Of a stretch of DNA of 64,000 nt, positions 45,482 to 56,212 are shown piece after piece. The stretch is from NCBI GenBank assembly GCA_946481345.1, contig CAMLMY010000005.1, forward strand, positions 1-64,000. The letters run 5' to 3'. The stretch's first letter is position 1. Each line of letters opens with the position of its first letter. Both the position numbers and the translations under genes were made by a program. Source of the DNA: an uncultured Gilliamella sp. (lineage in GTDB: Bacteria > Pseudomonadota > Gammaproteobacteria > Enterobacterales > Orbaceae). Under the pieces are notes generated by a model. That model had not been told where the DNA came from. It saw only the letters and a list, made by a program, of their open reading frames with translations, and made no database searches.

Positions 45482-46801
45482 TCACAATCGTAAAAAATCG
45501 TTAAATAGTGCAATTCCCATTATTAATATTAATAAAAAAAACCCTATGCGAAATAATCGTTCTTGGGTTTGTTCTGATAAGGCTTTCCCTTTTATCTTTT
45601 CAAGCAATAAAAAGACGAGTTGCCCACCATCTAATATTGGTAATGGTACAAGATTGATAACACCCAAACTTATACTAATAAATGCTAAAAAATATAAGTA
45701 AGGAGTGAAACCATAACTTGCTGTTTGCCCTGCGCTTTTTGCTATTGTTATAGGCCCTGATAAATGTTTAAGGCCAATAACACCTGTTATTAATTGATAT
45801 AGTGAACCTACAGTTACTTTTGTCGTTAATACTGTTTGTTCAATACCTTTACCTAGTCCTTCTAAAAAACCGTATTGCTTAACTACTGCCTCTGAGGAAG
45901 GATATAAACCAGCTACACCTTCACCATTTTTCTGAACTGTTGGTATTAAATCAAGATAAACTTCACTATTACCTCGCTTAATCTTTAATACCATTGCATT
46001 CGCTTTTTTTATTTCAGCAGAAAAATCATTCCAATTTGTATAAAGATGATTATTATAACTGATAATTTCATCACCTACTTGTAACCCAGCTTTTTCTGCA
46101 GCCGATTTTGGTACAATTTTACTTACAATTGGATAAACTTCCAACGTTTTAGGAAGAAAACCAAATGCCGTAATGGATGATTCTTTCTCTATATCAAAAT
46201 TCCAATGGCTAATATCAACACTCTTTGTTACTTCTATCGGATTACCATTATTATCTGTATCAATATAAGATAAAGATACACTATTTTTACCTAATACAGA
46301 TATCAAGGCTAAATTTACATCATTCCAGCTTTTAATATTAATATTATCAATACTTTTTAACTCTGCTCCATAAGGAATATGCAATGTAGAAGCAGGAGTA
46401 TTGGCGATAGTATCTTTTACTTTTACGGGATAAACCATTACTCCATTTAAAAAAATGATCCAATAAATTATCGCAGCTAAAACAAAGTTGGCAAAAGGTC
46501 CTGCGAATATAATTGCCATTTTTTGCCAGATTTTTTTTCTATTAAAAGCAAATTTCTCATCATGGATTGAAGTTTTTTTTGTATCTTCATTGAGCATTCT
46601 AACATAACCACCAAGAGGAATCATAGCAATTACGAATTCAGTTCCGCTTGAAAATTTATGTGACCATATTTTTTTACCAAAACCAATTGAAAAGCATTCA
46701 ACATGAACACCACATAAACGAGCAATAAAAAAATGCCCAAATTCATGTACAGTGACTAAAATACCCATAGTAATGATAAATAACAGCAACGGCCAGAGCA
46801 A
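45482..46801 (-). CDS. rseP: Sigma-E intramembrane protease RseP
   Basis: VHEFGHFFIARLCGV HExxH motif; LPILDGG motif; PDZ. Confidence 0.95.
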   Translation of the reverse strand: MLWPLLLFIITMGILVTVHEFGHFFIARLCGVHVECFSIGFGKKIWSHKFSSGTEFVIAMIPLGGYVRMLNEDTKKTSIHDEKFAFNRKKIWQKMAIIFAGPFANFVLAAIIYWIIFLNGVMVYPVKVKDTIANTPASTLHIPYGAELKSIDNINIKSWNDVNLALISVLGKNSVSLSYIDTDNNGNPIEVTKSVDISHWNFDIEKESSITAFGFLPKTLEVYPIVSKIVPKSAAEKAGLQVGDEIISYNNHLYTNWNDFSAEIKKANAMVLKIKRGNSEVYLDLIPTVQKNGEGVAGLYPSSEAVVKQYGFLEGLGKGIEQTVLTTKVTVGSLYQLITGVIGLKHLSGPITIAKSAGQTASYGFTPYLYFLAFISISLGVINLVPLPILDGGQLVFLLLEKIKGKALSEQTQERLFRIGFFLLILIMGIALFNDFLRL

Positions 46802-46815
46802 AATATATTACCTCT

Positions 46816-47655
46816 CTATGATAAGTATAAAGATAGTACTGTAAAAATTGGAACTGCGGCTGTTAAACTGTCAATTCTATCTAAAATACCGCCATGTCCT
46901 GGTATTAAATTACCACTATCTTTAATGCCTGCCTCGCGTTTAAACATACTTTCAGTTAAATCACCTAATACTGAGACTAAGATGGCAAAAAAAGAACTGA
47001 TAAAAAAAACGTTAAATTTTATATTGAATAGATTTGAACAATAAACAATCAAACTAATTAAAATCGCGACACTAACACCACCAATGAAACCTTCTACAGT
47101 TTTACCTGGGGAAACTTTTGGGGCTAATTTTCGTTTACCAAAAGTTCGTCCAGCAAAGTAAGCTCCAGTATCTGTTGCCCATACTAACACAAATACATAT
47201 AACAACAAGATTGCGCCTGTATAACAATTTGAATGATAGTTAATGGATCTTAACGCTATCATACTAAGGAAAAATGGAACCAACGTAAAAAAGGCAAAAA
47301 TTAATTTTACAGCAACGTTAGACCAATAATGTAAGGTTTTGGGATAATTTATAACTAAGAATAATGCAACTAACCACCAAATAATTGAAAGTGATAATAT
47401 AATATTATACAACTTGGATTTTAGTTCCAAAGAGATTGGCATAAAATATAATAAAGCTAATATAATCGCAATAAAAAAAGCAAACATTAATCTTGAATGC
47501 TTATTAGTAATATGTAAAAACTGAGACCACTCCCATGCAGCTATAGTGACAACAGCAATCATGATACAAGCGAATATCGACAATTGCGTAAAAAAAAGTA
47601 GAATAATCACAAGTGGAATCAGCACAATTGCTGCAAGTAATCGTTGAATTAACAT
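46816..47655 (-). CDS. cdsA: Phosphatidate cytidylyltransferase
   Basis: DTGAYFAGRTFGKRKLAPKVSPGKTVEGFIGG; SMFKREAGIKDSGNLIPGHGGILDRIDSL. Confidence 0.96.
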   Translation of the reverse strand: MLIQRLLAAIVLIPLVIILLFFTQLSIFACIMIAVVTIAAWEWSQFLHITNKHSRLMFAFFIAIILALLYFMPISLELKSKLYNIILSLSIIWWLVALFLVINYPKTLHYWSNVAVKLIFAFFTLVPFFLSMIALRSINYHSNCYTGAILLLYVFVLVWATDTGAYFAGRTFGKRKLAPKVSPGKTVEGFIGGVSVAILISLIVYCSNLFNIKFNVFFISSFFAILVSVLGDLTESMFKREAGIKDSGNLIPGHGGILDRIDSLTAAVPIFTVLSLYLS

Positions 47656-48380
47656 GAATGTTCCTCTATAGGTATACCACCAAAACGTCGCTCTCTGGTA
47701 TTAAAAACATCAATTGCTTTGTCAAATAACGTTTGATTGAAGTCTGGCCATAAAACATCAGTAAAGTAAAGTTCAGAATAAGCGATCTGCCATAATAAAA
47801 AATTACTGATTCGATATTCACCACCAGTGCGAATAACTAAATCCACTTCAGGAAACTCATGCATACTCATTTCCGAGTTAAATCGTTCTTCAGTAATATC
47901 ATCTAACGTTATTTTTCCATCAAAGACTTGTTTAGCCATTTTTTTAGTTGACTGTAAAATGTCCCAACGACCACCATAATTAGCAGCAACATTCAAAACT
48001 AATCCAGAATTATCTTTTGTTAATTGTTCTGCATTAATAATCATATTTTGCAAATCATCATTAAATTGGGAAATATCACCAATAATATTTAATCGAACAT
48101 TATTTTTATGTAAACTTTTCATTTCACGATTCAAAGCATAAATAAACAAAGAAATTAAAGCAGAAACTTCATTCGCTGGGCGTTTCCAATTTTCACTACT
48201 AAAAGCATATAGCGTTAAAACTTTTATACCAAGAGTTGCAGCATAGGTAACAATTTTACGTACGGCTTTTAAACCGGCTCTATGCCCAACTGCGCGTAAT
48301 TGTTTTCGTTGCTGTGCCCAGCGACCATTTCCATCCATAATAATCGCTACATGGTTAGGAATGTATCTTTCTTGAATCAT
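47649..48380 (-). CDS. uppS: Undecaprenyl diphosphate synthase
   Basis: HVAIIMDGNGRWA; RTGGEYRISNFLLWQIAYSELYF. Confidence 0.96.
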   Translation of the reverse strand: MIQERYIPNHVAIIMDGNGRWAQQRKQLRAVGHRAGLKAVRKIVTYAATLGIKVLTLYAFSSENWKRPANEVSALISLFIYALNREMKSLHKNNVRLNIIGDISQFNDDLQNMIINAEQLTKDNSGLVLNVAANYGGRWDILQSTKKMAKQVFDGKITLDDITEERFNSEMSMHEFPEVDLVIRTGGEYRISNFLLWQIAYSELYFTDVLWPDFNQTLFDKAIDVFNTRERRFGGIPIEEHSC

Positions 48381-48441
48381 GAAATATGCCGTGTCATATA
48401 AATCATTTTATCAACTTGTCATTAAATATTTGTTTAATCAC

Positions 48442-49071
48442 TTAGCGTGTTCCGTAAACAACAATAGTTTTACCATGAGCAGAAATTAAATGTTGATCCT
48501 CAAGCATTTTTAAAATTCGACCTACAGTCTCACGAGAACATCCAACAATCTGACCTATTTCCTGACGGGTAATTTTAATTTGCATACCATCAGGATGTGT
48601 CATGGCATCAGGTTGTTTAGCCAGATTTAATAAGGTTTGTGCAATACGACCAGCAACATCAAGAAAAGCTAAATTGCTGACTTTTTCTGATGTTACTTGT
48701 AATCTGCTAGCCATTTGGCTCGCAAGTTTCATTAAAATATCGGGATTGACTTGAACAAGTTGCTTAAATTTTTTGTAAGAGATTTCAGCAACTTCACAAC
48801 TTGTTTTTGCTTTAACCCAAGCGCTTCGCTCTGTTCCTTCTTCAAAAAGACCTAATTCACCTAAAAATTGATTCTGATTTAAATAAGATAATATCATTTC
48901 ATTACCTTCATCATCTTTAATCAATACGGCTACAGAGCCTTTTACAATATAATAGAGAGTTTCTGCTTTCTCACCTTGATGAATAAGGGTACTTTTAGCT
49001 GGATACTTATGAATATGGCAATGAGATAAAAACCACTCTAATGTTGTATCCGTTTGCTGTTTACCAATCAT
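48442..49071 (-). CDS. crp: cAMP-activated global transcriptional regulator CRP
   Basis: [34 protein letters not shown]-terminal [25 protein letters not shown]; start set at MIGKQQ with SD ggaaggaat. Confidence 0.97.
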   Translation of the reverse strand: MIGKQQTDTTLEWFLSHCHIHKYPAKSTLIHQGEKAETLYYIVKGSVAVLIKDDEGNEMILSYLNQNQFLGELGLFEEGTERSAWVKAKTSCEVAEISYKKFKQLVQVNPDILMKLASQMASRLQVTSEKVSNLAFLDVAGRIAQTLLNLAKQPDAMTHPDGMQIKITRQEIGQIVGCSRETVGRILKMLEDQHLISAHGKTIVVYGTR

Positions 49072-49160
49072 TATTCCTTCCTCTCCATTCAATTTACAAC
49101 TTACACACTATAACAAAGTTGAACAATAAATCATATACTAAGCAATAAGGATTTTAGCCA

Positions 49161-49367
49161 TTATTTAACAAGTCTAATATCAACTGTTTGGTGTAACTCA
49201 GACCAAAAGATTGCCACAGTTCCATCAAGTAACTGAGATTTTACTTGAGTAACCTTTTCTTGGAGGGATTTTTCTTGTAAACCATAATCGGTACCTTCAC
49301 GTAACACAAAGGATTCAATTATGTTATCTAACGTTTGTGGATTAAGATTTTGCCAAGGAATAATCAT
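49161..49367 (-). CDS. yheU: UPF0270 (YheU) family protein
   Basis: [29 protein letters not shown]. Confidence 0.88.
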   Translation of the reverse strand: MIIPWQNLNPQTLDNIIESFVLREGTDYGLQEKSLQEKVTQVKSQLLDGTVAIFWSELHQTVDIRLVK

Positions 49368-49617
49368 GATAAATTAATATTATTTGGGATTATTAGCATT
49401 CTAAAGCATCCATTTAAAAATAAGAAGAATCATTTCACTTTTTAATTTTATTTGACTAATAATCGTGAGGTTAAATCATATAATAAAGTTATATAAACTA
49501 TCTTAAAAACTAAAAATATAAGTTTTTATCATTCATAACATTATAATGTACCGATTTATTTTCATTCAAATGATTTACATAAACCATACATGAATAAATA
49601 TTTTTTAGTAATAAAGA

Positions 49618-49641
49618 AAAACCACTCATATGAGTGGTTTT
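49618..49641. terminator. Terminator of the inverse-autotransporter/SinI-like operon
   Basis: aaaaccactcatatgagtggtttt perfect palindrome with T-rich flank on minus strand. Confidence 0.75.
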
Positions 49642-49690
49642 AACAATATTTTAAGCAATTATTATTACTTATAAAAATACCAACTTATAT

Positions 49691-50737
49691 TTACTCGTTA
49701 GTTGTAACTTTCAATCTATAACCTTGAGCACCAGCTTTATAGGTTGTGTTATAAATTGAGTTATGATTTGCTGTTTCGCTACCTAAGAAAATAGTATCAC
49801 CATCAGATGTTGTCTTGGTTACACCATTTGTTAAATCTTCATCAACGGCAGCAACTGATTCATATTCACCGTCAAGTTTCCATTTAAATGTGTATGCTGA
49901 AGTTTTAATTAACTCACCATCATCAATACTGCCGTTTTTATCAACATCATTCCATACTACAGCACTGAATTTATCACCATATTTAGGGTTAGTTGCACCA
50001 GCTGCAGCATAATCAACTTTAGTATCTAAGTTACCGTGTTCGTCGTATTTGAAGATACCAACTTTAAAGGTAGAACTAACAATTGGACCTTTACCTGGTG
50101 CTTGATCACCTGGACCTGCTGGTGTTGAAGGTGGTGTAGTTGGTTCTGCCTCTCCTGGATTTGTAACAACTGGATCCGCTGATGACCAAACATCAGAAAC
50201 ATTTAACCAATGGTTTTTGCTAGGTGCACCAAAGTCAGTACGTTCTTGTAATTTAAAACCAATTTGATCTACACCCGCAAATTTATCATCAATTTGAAAT
50301 ATAATATAACCGAGTTGAACACCATCTGTATTTGCTTCAGATTTAGTGGTAATAGATTTAAGATCATTAGTTTTTATCTCTTGCCAATCGCCATAATTGC
50401 CAGAAGCATCTTTAGTTCTTGTAAAAACAGTAAGTGATTCTTGGATACTTTTAGTATCTACATCACCATCTTTGTCGAGCAAACGATATGAAATTTTCAT
50501 CCAGTCACCGACTTTAACATTGTCATTTGCTCCAATTTCAGTGTTACCATCAGAATCAGTAGTAAATGTTACGGTAACAGTTTGAGCGGTAACCTCACCA
50601 TTTAATTTGGAAAGAACAGGTGCACTACCTTGTATATAATCGTTAGTTGTTGCAGTTAATGTTGCAAAAGCGCTACTTGATGCATAACCTGCTAATAACA
50701 AGCCAAATGCAATTTTTTTGATTGTTAAATTTTTCAT
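49691..50737 (-). CDS. SinI-like autotransporter-associated secreted protein
   Basis: Signal peptide (ends SSAFA), follows the inverse autotransporter gene on the same strand, EF-hand loop DVDKNGSIDDGE, Pro-rich linker. Confidence 0.7.
   Translation of the reverse strand: MKNLTIKKIAFGLLLAGYASSSAFATLTATTNDYIQGSAPVLSKLNGEVTAQTVTVTFTTDSDGNTEIGANDNVKVGDWMKISYRLLDKDGDVDTKSIQESLTVFTRTKDASGNYGDWQEIKTNDLKSITTKSEANTDGVQLGYIIFQIDDKFAGVDQIGFKLQERTDFGAPSKNHWLNVSDVWSSADPVVTNPGEAEPTTPPSTPAGPGDQAPGKGPIVSSTFKVGIFKYDEHGNLDTKVDYAAAGATNPKYGDKFSAVVWNDVDKNGSIDDGELIKTSAYTFKWKLDGEYESVAAVDEDLTNGVTKTTSDGDTIFLGSETANHNSIYNTTYKAGAQGYRLKVTTNE
49704..49735 (-). repeat. 3'-end repeat copy 1 (SinI-like gene)
   Basis: gtaactttcaatctataaccttgagcaccagc, 25/32 identical to 50914-50945. 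Confidence 0.6.
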
Positions 50738-50894
50738 GTTTAACTTCCTATTTTTATTTTTAAATTAAATATGTTGTATTGATTTGAATACAACACTTTT
50801 GTTGGTGTTCCCAAATATAGACCACCGAAATCATTCGTTAGCCTAAAACCTATAACTATACTTTTATATCACCTGAACAATACACACTAACTAA

Positions 50895-53594
50895 TTAGTT
50901 ATAATCTGTAATCGTTACTTGCAATTTAAAACCTTGATCCCCCGCACATGCTAATGGTGAAGGTATAACCGATGGTTGTAAATCCAAATGAGCAGGTGCA
51001 TTAGCAACAGCATCAATACCTTTACCTGCTGATGCATAACTCAACGTTTTCTTACTTCTTATCTTGTAATTTGCATTAGGTCCCATAGCAACATTAAACC
51101 AAGGACCATTTGGATTTTGTGCATGACCTGGTAACGGAGAAGTTGCGGCACTGCCAGGACAAGCCTCTTCATTGGATCCAACAAGTGACCAAACAACAAA
51201 CGGATCTTTAAGTTCCTGACCATTAACATCATAACCTTTCACATGATATTTACTATCAACTTTCCATTCTTTAATAGCATTTGGATCAAACTGCAATGAA
51301 TTACCTGTGCTTGTAGCCACTAATACACCACCCTCTTGGTAAACTTTAATGGTATTAGCTTGTCCACCCGTAAAATTAACGGTAGCTTTATTAAAGGAAG
51401 TTCCAAATCTATCAACAGTAATTGCAAAATCAACAGCACCAGCGAGATTAGAAGCAACATCTAAAATGTAGCTATCCCCAACTACTTCAATATTAGCAGC
51501 CGTTGCAGCATTAGAAGATACTTTATGTCCCATCTTAACTTTTTCAAAACCTTTTACAATGACACAAGGTTCCTGTGATGGGCAGGCATCCACATTACCC
51601 GATGTACCGTCAATTAAAGCTACTTTTTTACCATTGCTTGTAGCTGACCACCCTTTTAATACTGATGCAAAATTATCAGGTATGCTATCCATTACTTCTT
51701 CATCACTAAAACCATCTACGTCGTTTTCAGAAGTAATAGAACCGATGTCTACTTTAGGCTTAACTAATGTTGCAAAAATAGTAATTGCGCTTTGGCCATC
51801 CGCAGGTCTGCTAGCCATTGAAGCCTTATTTCCGTTTTCATCTACTACCCAAACCCCAACTTTACGCGTATTTAGATTTGGTAATACTTCAAATGAAATC
51901 GAGTTAGATGTTGCAGATTTACCTTTTTCGTCTGTAACTGTTACGGCTAACGTATATTTACCCTTGGTACTTATAGGACGACGTTGACCATTAGAATCAA
52001 CATAATTAGGTGCGACAATTTTCCAATTGTTAATATTGGCATTAGGCGTTAACCAGTTAGAAGAACCACAGGTTCCTGTTGCAAAACAAAAGAAACCACC
52101 GCCCGCATCAATTTCCATCATATCACCAGACCATGAGACACTGCGTATACCTTTAGCATTATGAACGCCAATGCTGACATCATAAGACTCACCTTCCAAT
52201 AATTGCAGTGATTCAAGTCCCAAATCAACACTCATTTTCTTTTCTTTATATTCAAGAACAATGTAATTATTACGATCGACAAGATCATAACGACTACCTT
52301 TAACTGATCGAGCGGCTTGAACCATATCAGGATCTAATTGGTCTTTTAAAGGCATTCCGATACGGTAGTTCATGGTCAATTCTGCTTTAGTTTCTTTATT
52401 ACTATCTTGACCGCGTTTATGTTCAGCTTTTACCGTAAATAGAGGGACTGGTGTATAATCAATACCCGCAGTTATAGCTCTAGGATCCTTTTGTAAATTA
52501 TCTTTACCAAATAATGCTACTTTATCACCATAGTATTGTTCATACATCAATGAACCACCTAAGTGTGGGTATTGTGGTAAGTATCCTTGGAAACGCACAT
52601 CAAAACCTCTTGCTGCACGTTCTAAATAATCATCAAAATCCCTTGAGTTTTTCCAATCAGATAAAGGGTGATAATAGTTAATGGCAAACTTCATATAGTC
52701 TGTCCAAGCTTCAGCACCAATACCCAAACGGTTATGAGAGCGTTGAAAATCGTGGTCTAAAAATACGTTATAGCCTAATAACCATGTTTTATCAGCTACA
52801 TCCCAACGTTGTCCAATACCGAAGTTACCAATACGTCGATTATGCTCATATTCTTGAAACGATAATTGAGTAAAGATCAAAGTATCTTCGGTGTCGTACC
52901 ATGGGCTAAATAATTTAGCATTGATATTATTAAATGAACCGGTGTCACTTATATCAAACTGTAATTGCGCTGTACCAAATTGCCCTAAAAAATCTTGTGC
53001 AGCACCTTTTAGTGGATCAACAACTTGGTTTCTTACACTATTACGGACATAATTTTCAGCATAATCTTTTGCTTTATTTTTTACATGCCCAGAGATGCCA
53101 CCATTTTCAGAAGAGGTGATTTGTTTCCAATCTTGAGTAGCTAAAGTCTGTAAAGTTGATGCAACTTGACTTGCTAAAGCATCTTTATCAGCTTTAACGT
53201 CATAATTATCATCCGAACCTAATTTAGGTAAATGAGCATATTTATCTTGAGTATCAGAATCTGATTTTTTCAGTGCAGGCAATATTGGAGAATTCTCAGG
53301 GAGCACTAAACGCTCTCCGACTTCTACCATATCTTTTTTGTCATAACGCCCAGCATTCATCTCTCTTAATTCTGAGACAGAGACGCCACTTAAAAGTGCT
53401 ATTTGATATAAGCTACGTTGTTGGTTATTAACCATTTCACGTACTTTGGTACCATCTTTTAACTCGATCACTTTATTACTATCAACAGCTGTTACTGTTT
53501 CAGAAACAGTATCATCGGCTGCCCAACTCATCTGGCAGCCTAAAGCCATGATAATTAGTGTAGAGATAACTTTTAAATTAAGATTATTTCTCAT
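50895..53594 (-). CDS. Inverse autotransporter (intimin/invasin/SinH-like) with LysM and Ig-like passenger
   Basis: 899 aa; signal peptide, LysM-like YQIALLSGVSVSELREMNAG, inverse autotransporter barrel (AENYVRNSVRNQVVDPLKGAAQDFLGQFGTAQLQFD; NRRIGNFGIGQRW), then beta-rich passenger. Confidence 0.88.
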   Translation of the reverse strand: MRNNLNLKVISTLIIMALGCQMSWAADDTVSETVTAVDSNKVIELKDGTKVREMVNNQQRSLYQIALLSGVSVSELREMNAGRYDKKDMVEVGERLVLPENSPILPALKKSDSDTQDKYAHLPKLGSDDNYDVKADKDALASQVASTLQTLATQDWKQITSSENGGISGHVKNKAKDYAENYVRNSVRNQVVDPLKGAAQDFLGQFGTAQLQFDISDTGSFNNINAKLFSPWYDTEDTLIFTQLSFQEYEHNRRIGNFGIGQRWDVADKTWLLGYNVFLDHDFQRSHNRLGIGAEAWTDYMKFAINYYHPLSDWKNSRDFDDYLERAARGFDVRFQGYLPQYPHLGGSLMYEQYYGDKVALFGKDNLQKDPRAITAGIDYTPVPLFTVKAEHKRGQDSNKETKAELTMNYRIGMPLKDQLDPDMVQAARSVKGSRYDLVDRNNYIVLEYKEKKMSVDLGLESLQLLEGESYDVSIGVHNAKGIRSVSWSGDMMEIDAGGGFFCFATGTCGSSNWLTPNANINNWKIVAPNYVDSNGQRRPISTKGKYTLAVTVTDEKGKSATSNSISFEVLPNLNTRKVGVWVVDENGNKASMASRPADGQSAITIFATLVKPKVDIGSITSENDVDGFSDEEVMDSIPDNFASVLKGWSATSNGKKVALIDGTSGNVDACPSQEPCVIVKGFEKVKMGHKVSSNAATAANIEVVGDSYILDVASNLAGAVDFAITVDRFGTSFNKATVNFTGGQANTIKVYQEGGVLVATSTGNSLQFDPNAIKEWKVDSKYHVKGYDVNGQELKDPFVVWSLVGSNEEACPGSAATSPLPGHAQNPNGPWFNVAMGPNANYKIRSKKTLSYASAGKGIDAVANAPAHLDLQPSVIPSPLACAGDQGFKLQVTITDYN
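50914..50945 (-). repeat. 3'-end repeat copy 2 (inverse autotransporter gene)
   Basis: gttacttgcaatttaaaaccttgatcccccgc, 25/32 identical to 49704-49735. Confidence 0.6.
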
Positions 53595-54006
53595 CTTAAT
53601 TATTCCTTATATTTCACCGACACAATGCTACGCAGTAACAAGTTCTTTTTTTATTTGTTAATAAAGCCATCTACCATTAAATTTTTATTGTCAATTTATT
53701 CTGATAAAAAGTGCTTCAAATTTGTTTTCTTTCCATGTTTTCTTTTAAGGATTTTAAAATTATTTTAAACCCTTTATACGGGAGGAATGATATTACAAAA
53801 TTGTCATAAATCAAAATAAATTTACATTAATTTTGTTTTATTTTTGTAAATAAAGATAAATTTATTATTTTTCATTGTGTTAAATGAAAAGAATAATAAT
53901 GTGACTTTAGTAAACTAATTGTTTAACTTAATAAACGTTGTAATAATTAATTCAAAATTACTTTTTTGTTATGATTGGAAGTGTGTGACAAATTGATTGG
54001 ATAATA

Positions 54007-54043
54007 AAAAACAGATAAACCGTCTAATAATTCATCTGTTTTT
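54007..54043 (-). terminator. Terminator of purF
   Basis: aaaaacagat ... atctgttttt 10-bp stem. Confidence 0.6.
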
Positions 54044-54069
54044 AACATTTTTTCATTTTAGATGTTTTT

Positions 54070-55587
54070 TTATTGACCTTCATTATAAATTTCTAGATTT
54101 TCTGATTCTTTAGATATTGTTAACTTAATCTTATCACTTCTGTTTATTTCTAACGAAGACAAATATTCATCGTCAATGTCTTCGGTAATATATTTTCCAT
54201 TAAAAACAGAGCATTCTAAATGGGTTATGTTTGGATTAAGGATTTTAATTGAATCAATTAAATCAGAAAGGTTTTGGAAAATAAGTTTATCAGCACCAAT
54301 ATCTTTAGCTATCTCATCAACGGTTCGATTATATGCAATTAATTCGCTTGCAACAGGCATATCAATACCGTAAACATTAGGATACCTTATTTCTGGTGCG
54401 GCAGAAGCCAAATAAATTTTCTTCGCACCACACGAGCGAACCATTTCAAGAATCTTTTCTGATGTAGTACCTCGTACGATTGAATCATCAACTAAGAGAA
54501 CATTTTTACCTTCAAATTCAATACGATTTGCATTGAGTTTTCTTCTTACGGAAAGTTTACGAGCCGTTTGTCCCGGCATAATAAATGTTCGTCCAACATA
54601 ACGATTTTTAACAAATCCTTGTCGGTAAGGCTTATTTAATATTCTTGCTATTTCAAGCGCTGCATCACACGATGTTTCTGGAATAGGTATGACAACATCA
54701 ATATCAACATTCTTCCATTCCTTTGCTATTTTTTGCCCTAGTTTTTGCCCCATTAAAATGCGAGATTGATAAACAGATACACCATTCATCAATGAATCCG
54801 GTCTTGCAAAATAAACATATTCAAAAATACATGGATAATATTGAGGATTATCTGAACATTGCTGTGAATATAATTGCCCATCTTGAGTGATATAAATCGC
54901 TTCGCCAGGATCAACATCACGCATAAACTCAAAATCAAGAATGTCTAATGCCACACTTTCTGAGGCAACCATATATTCGATTTTTTGATTTTCTAAAACT
55001 CTTCTACCAATAACTAACGGACGGATTCCATAAGGATCTCGAAAAGCAACCAAACCATGTCCTATAATCATTGCTACACAAGCATAGGCACCCTTAATAA
55101 TCGTATGTACATTATGAATTGCGGTAAAAATATTATCTGGGCTAAGAGGGTAAGTTGGAAATTTATCGAGTTCGCTGGCAAAAATGTTAAGTAAAACTTC
55201 TGAATCGGAATTAGTATTGATATGACGCCTAGCTAACTCAAAAACTTTATTACGCAGTTTATCGGTATTAGTTAAATTACCATTATGAGCAAGAGCAATG
55301 CCATACGGTGAATTGACATAAAACGGTTGTGCTTCCGAGGGACTGGAGCTTCCAGCTGTTGGATAACGTATATGGCCTATTCCTAAATTACCTTGTAAAC
55401 GCTGCATATGATGTTCTTGGAATACATCTTTAACTAGACCATTAGCTTTACGCATACGAAAGCGATTTTGATTATCAATTGTAACAATACCTGCAGCATC
55501 TTGTCCCCGATGTTGCAACACAGTCAATGCATCATAAATTGATTGGTTGACTGTACCACTTCCTACAATACCTACAACACCACACAT
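54070..55587 (-). CDS. purF: Amidophosphoribosyltransferase
   Basis: [10 protein letters not shown]-terminal Cys nucleophile; [21 protein letters not shown] motif. Confidence 0.97.
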   Translation of the reverse strand: MCGVVGIVGSGTVNQSIYDALTVLQHRGQDAAGIVTIDNQNRFRMRKANGLVKDVFQEHHMQRLQGNLGIGHIRYPTAGSSSPSEAQPFYVNSPYGIALAHNGNLTNTDKLRNKVFELARRHINTNSDSEVLLNIFASELDKFPTYPLSPDNIFTAIHNVHTIIKGAYACVAMIIGHGLVAFRDPYGIRPLVIGRRVLENQKIEYMVASESVALDILDFEFMRDVDPGEAIYITQDGQLYSQQCSDNPQYYPCIFEYVYFARPDSLMNGVSVYQSRILMGQKLGQKIAKEWKNVDIDVVIPIPETSCDAALEIARILNKPYRQGFVKNRYVGRTFIMPGQTARKLSVRRKLNANRIEFEGKNVLLVDDSIVRGTTSEKILEMVRSCGAKKIYLASAAPEIRYPNVYGIDMPVASELIAYNRTVDEIAKDIGADKLIFQNLSDLIDSIKILNPNITHLECSVFNGKYITEDIDDEYLSSLEINRSDKIKLTISKESENLEIYNEGQ

Positions 55588-55605
55588 ATAATGACTACCT
55601 CAAAC

Positions 55606-56094
55606 TTAATGAACTAAAAAAGATGATGAATTTTGGATATAATCAAAAAACCAACGAATAATAAAATGAAAATGAGGAATAAGTTGTGACTGGGTCCAAT
55701 AAGGTGATTTTGATAATGGCGTAAAGGTATCAATGAAAAAGAGTAATGCTGCAACAACTAAAATACCACGTAATATTCCAAAACAGATACCTAAAACTCG
55801 GTCAGTACCGGATAAGCCAGTTTTTTGAACTAATTGGCCAATAACATAAGAAACAACAGAGCATACTAATAATGTAGCAAAAAAAAGGATAGTAATTGCT
55901 ACTGCAATACGAATGATGTCGCTATCAAAGTAGGTCAAGTATGGCGTGATGTAAGTATAAAAATGACCCGCTATAAAAAAAGCTAATCCCCAACTAACAA
56001 GAGATAAAGCTTCTCTTATAAAACCCCGAACGATACTAACTGAAGCTGAAAAAGCAATAATACTTATAATTGTAATATCAACCCAATTCATCAT
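55606..56094 (-). CDS. cvpA: Colicin V production family membrane protein CvpA
   Basis: 162 aa, four TM; directly upstream of purF. Confidence 0.93.
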   Translation of the reverse strand: MMNWVDITIISIIAFSASVSIVRGFIREALSLVSWGLAFFIAGHFYTYITPYLTYFDSDIIRIAVAITILFFATLLVCSVVSYVIGQLVQKTGLSGTDRVLGICFGILRGILVVAALLFFIDTFTPLSKSPYWTQSQLIPHFHFIIRWFFDYIQNSSSFLVH

Positions 56095-56212
56095 AATAAT
56101 CCGCTATTTTATGTTTAAAAATATTTTTTACCGCTAATTATCGTAAATAATACTATTTGTAAATTTGTAAAGTTATAAATTAAGAATTATCTTTGATATA
56201 AAAATATAATTC

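Noticed and set aside
51559-51987. 142-aa plus-strand ORF antisense to the inverse autotransporter gene
   Set aside because: Lies fully opposite a well-supported CDS and has no recognisable domain or signal; the same applies to other short antisense ORFs in the track (e.g. 2990-3310, 5857-6153, 16159-16821, 26620-26808).
55606-56094. CvpA ('colicin V production') as the partner of the microcin-like gene
   Set aside because: cvpA is the normal purF neighbour, far from 474-692; its name does not imply a role in microcin export.
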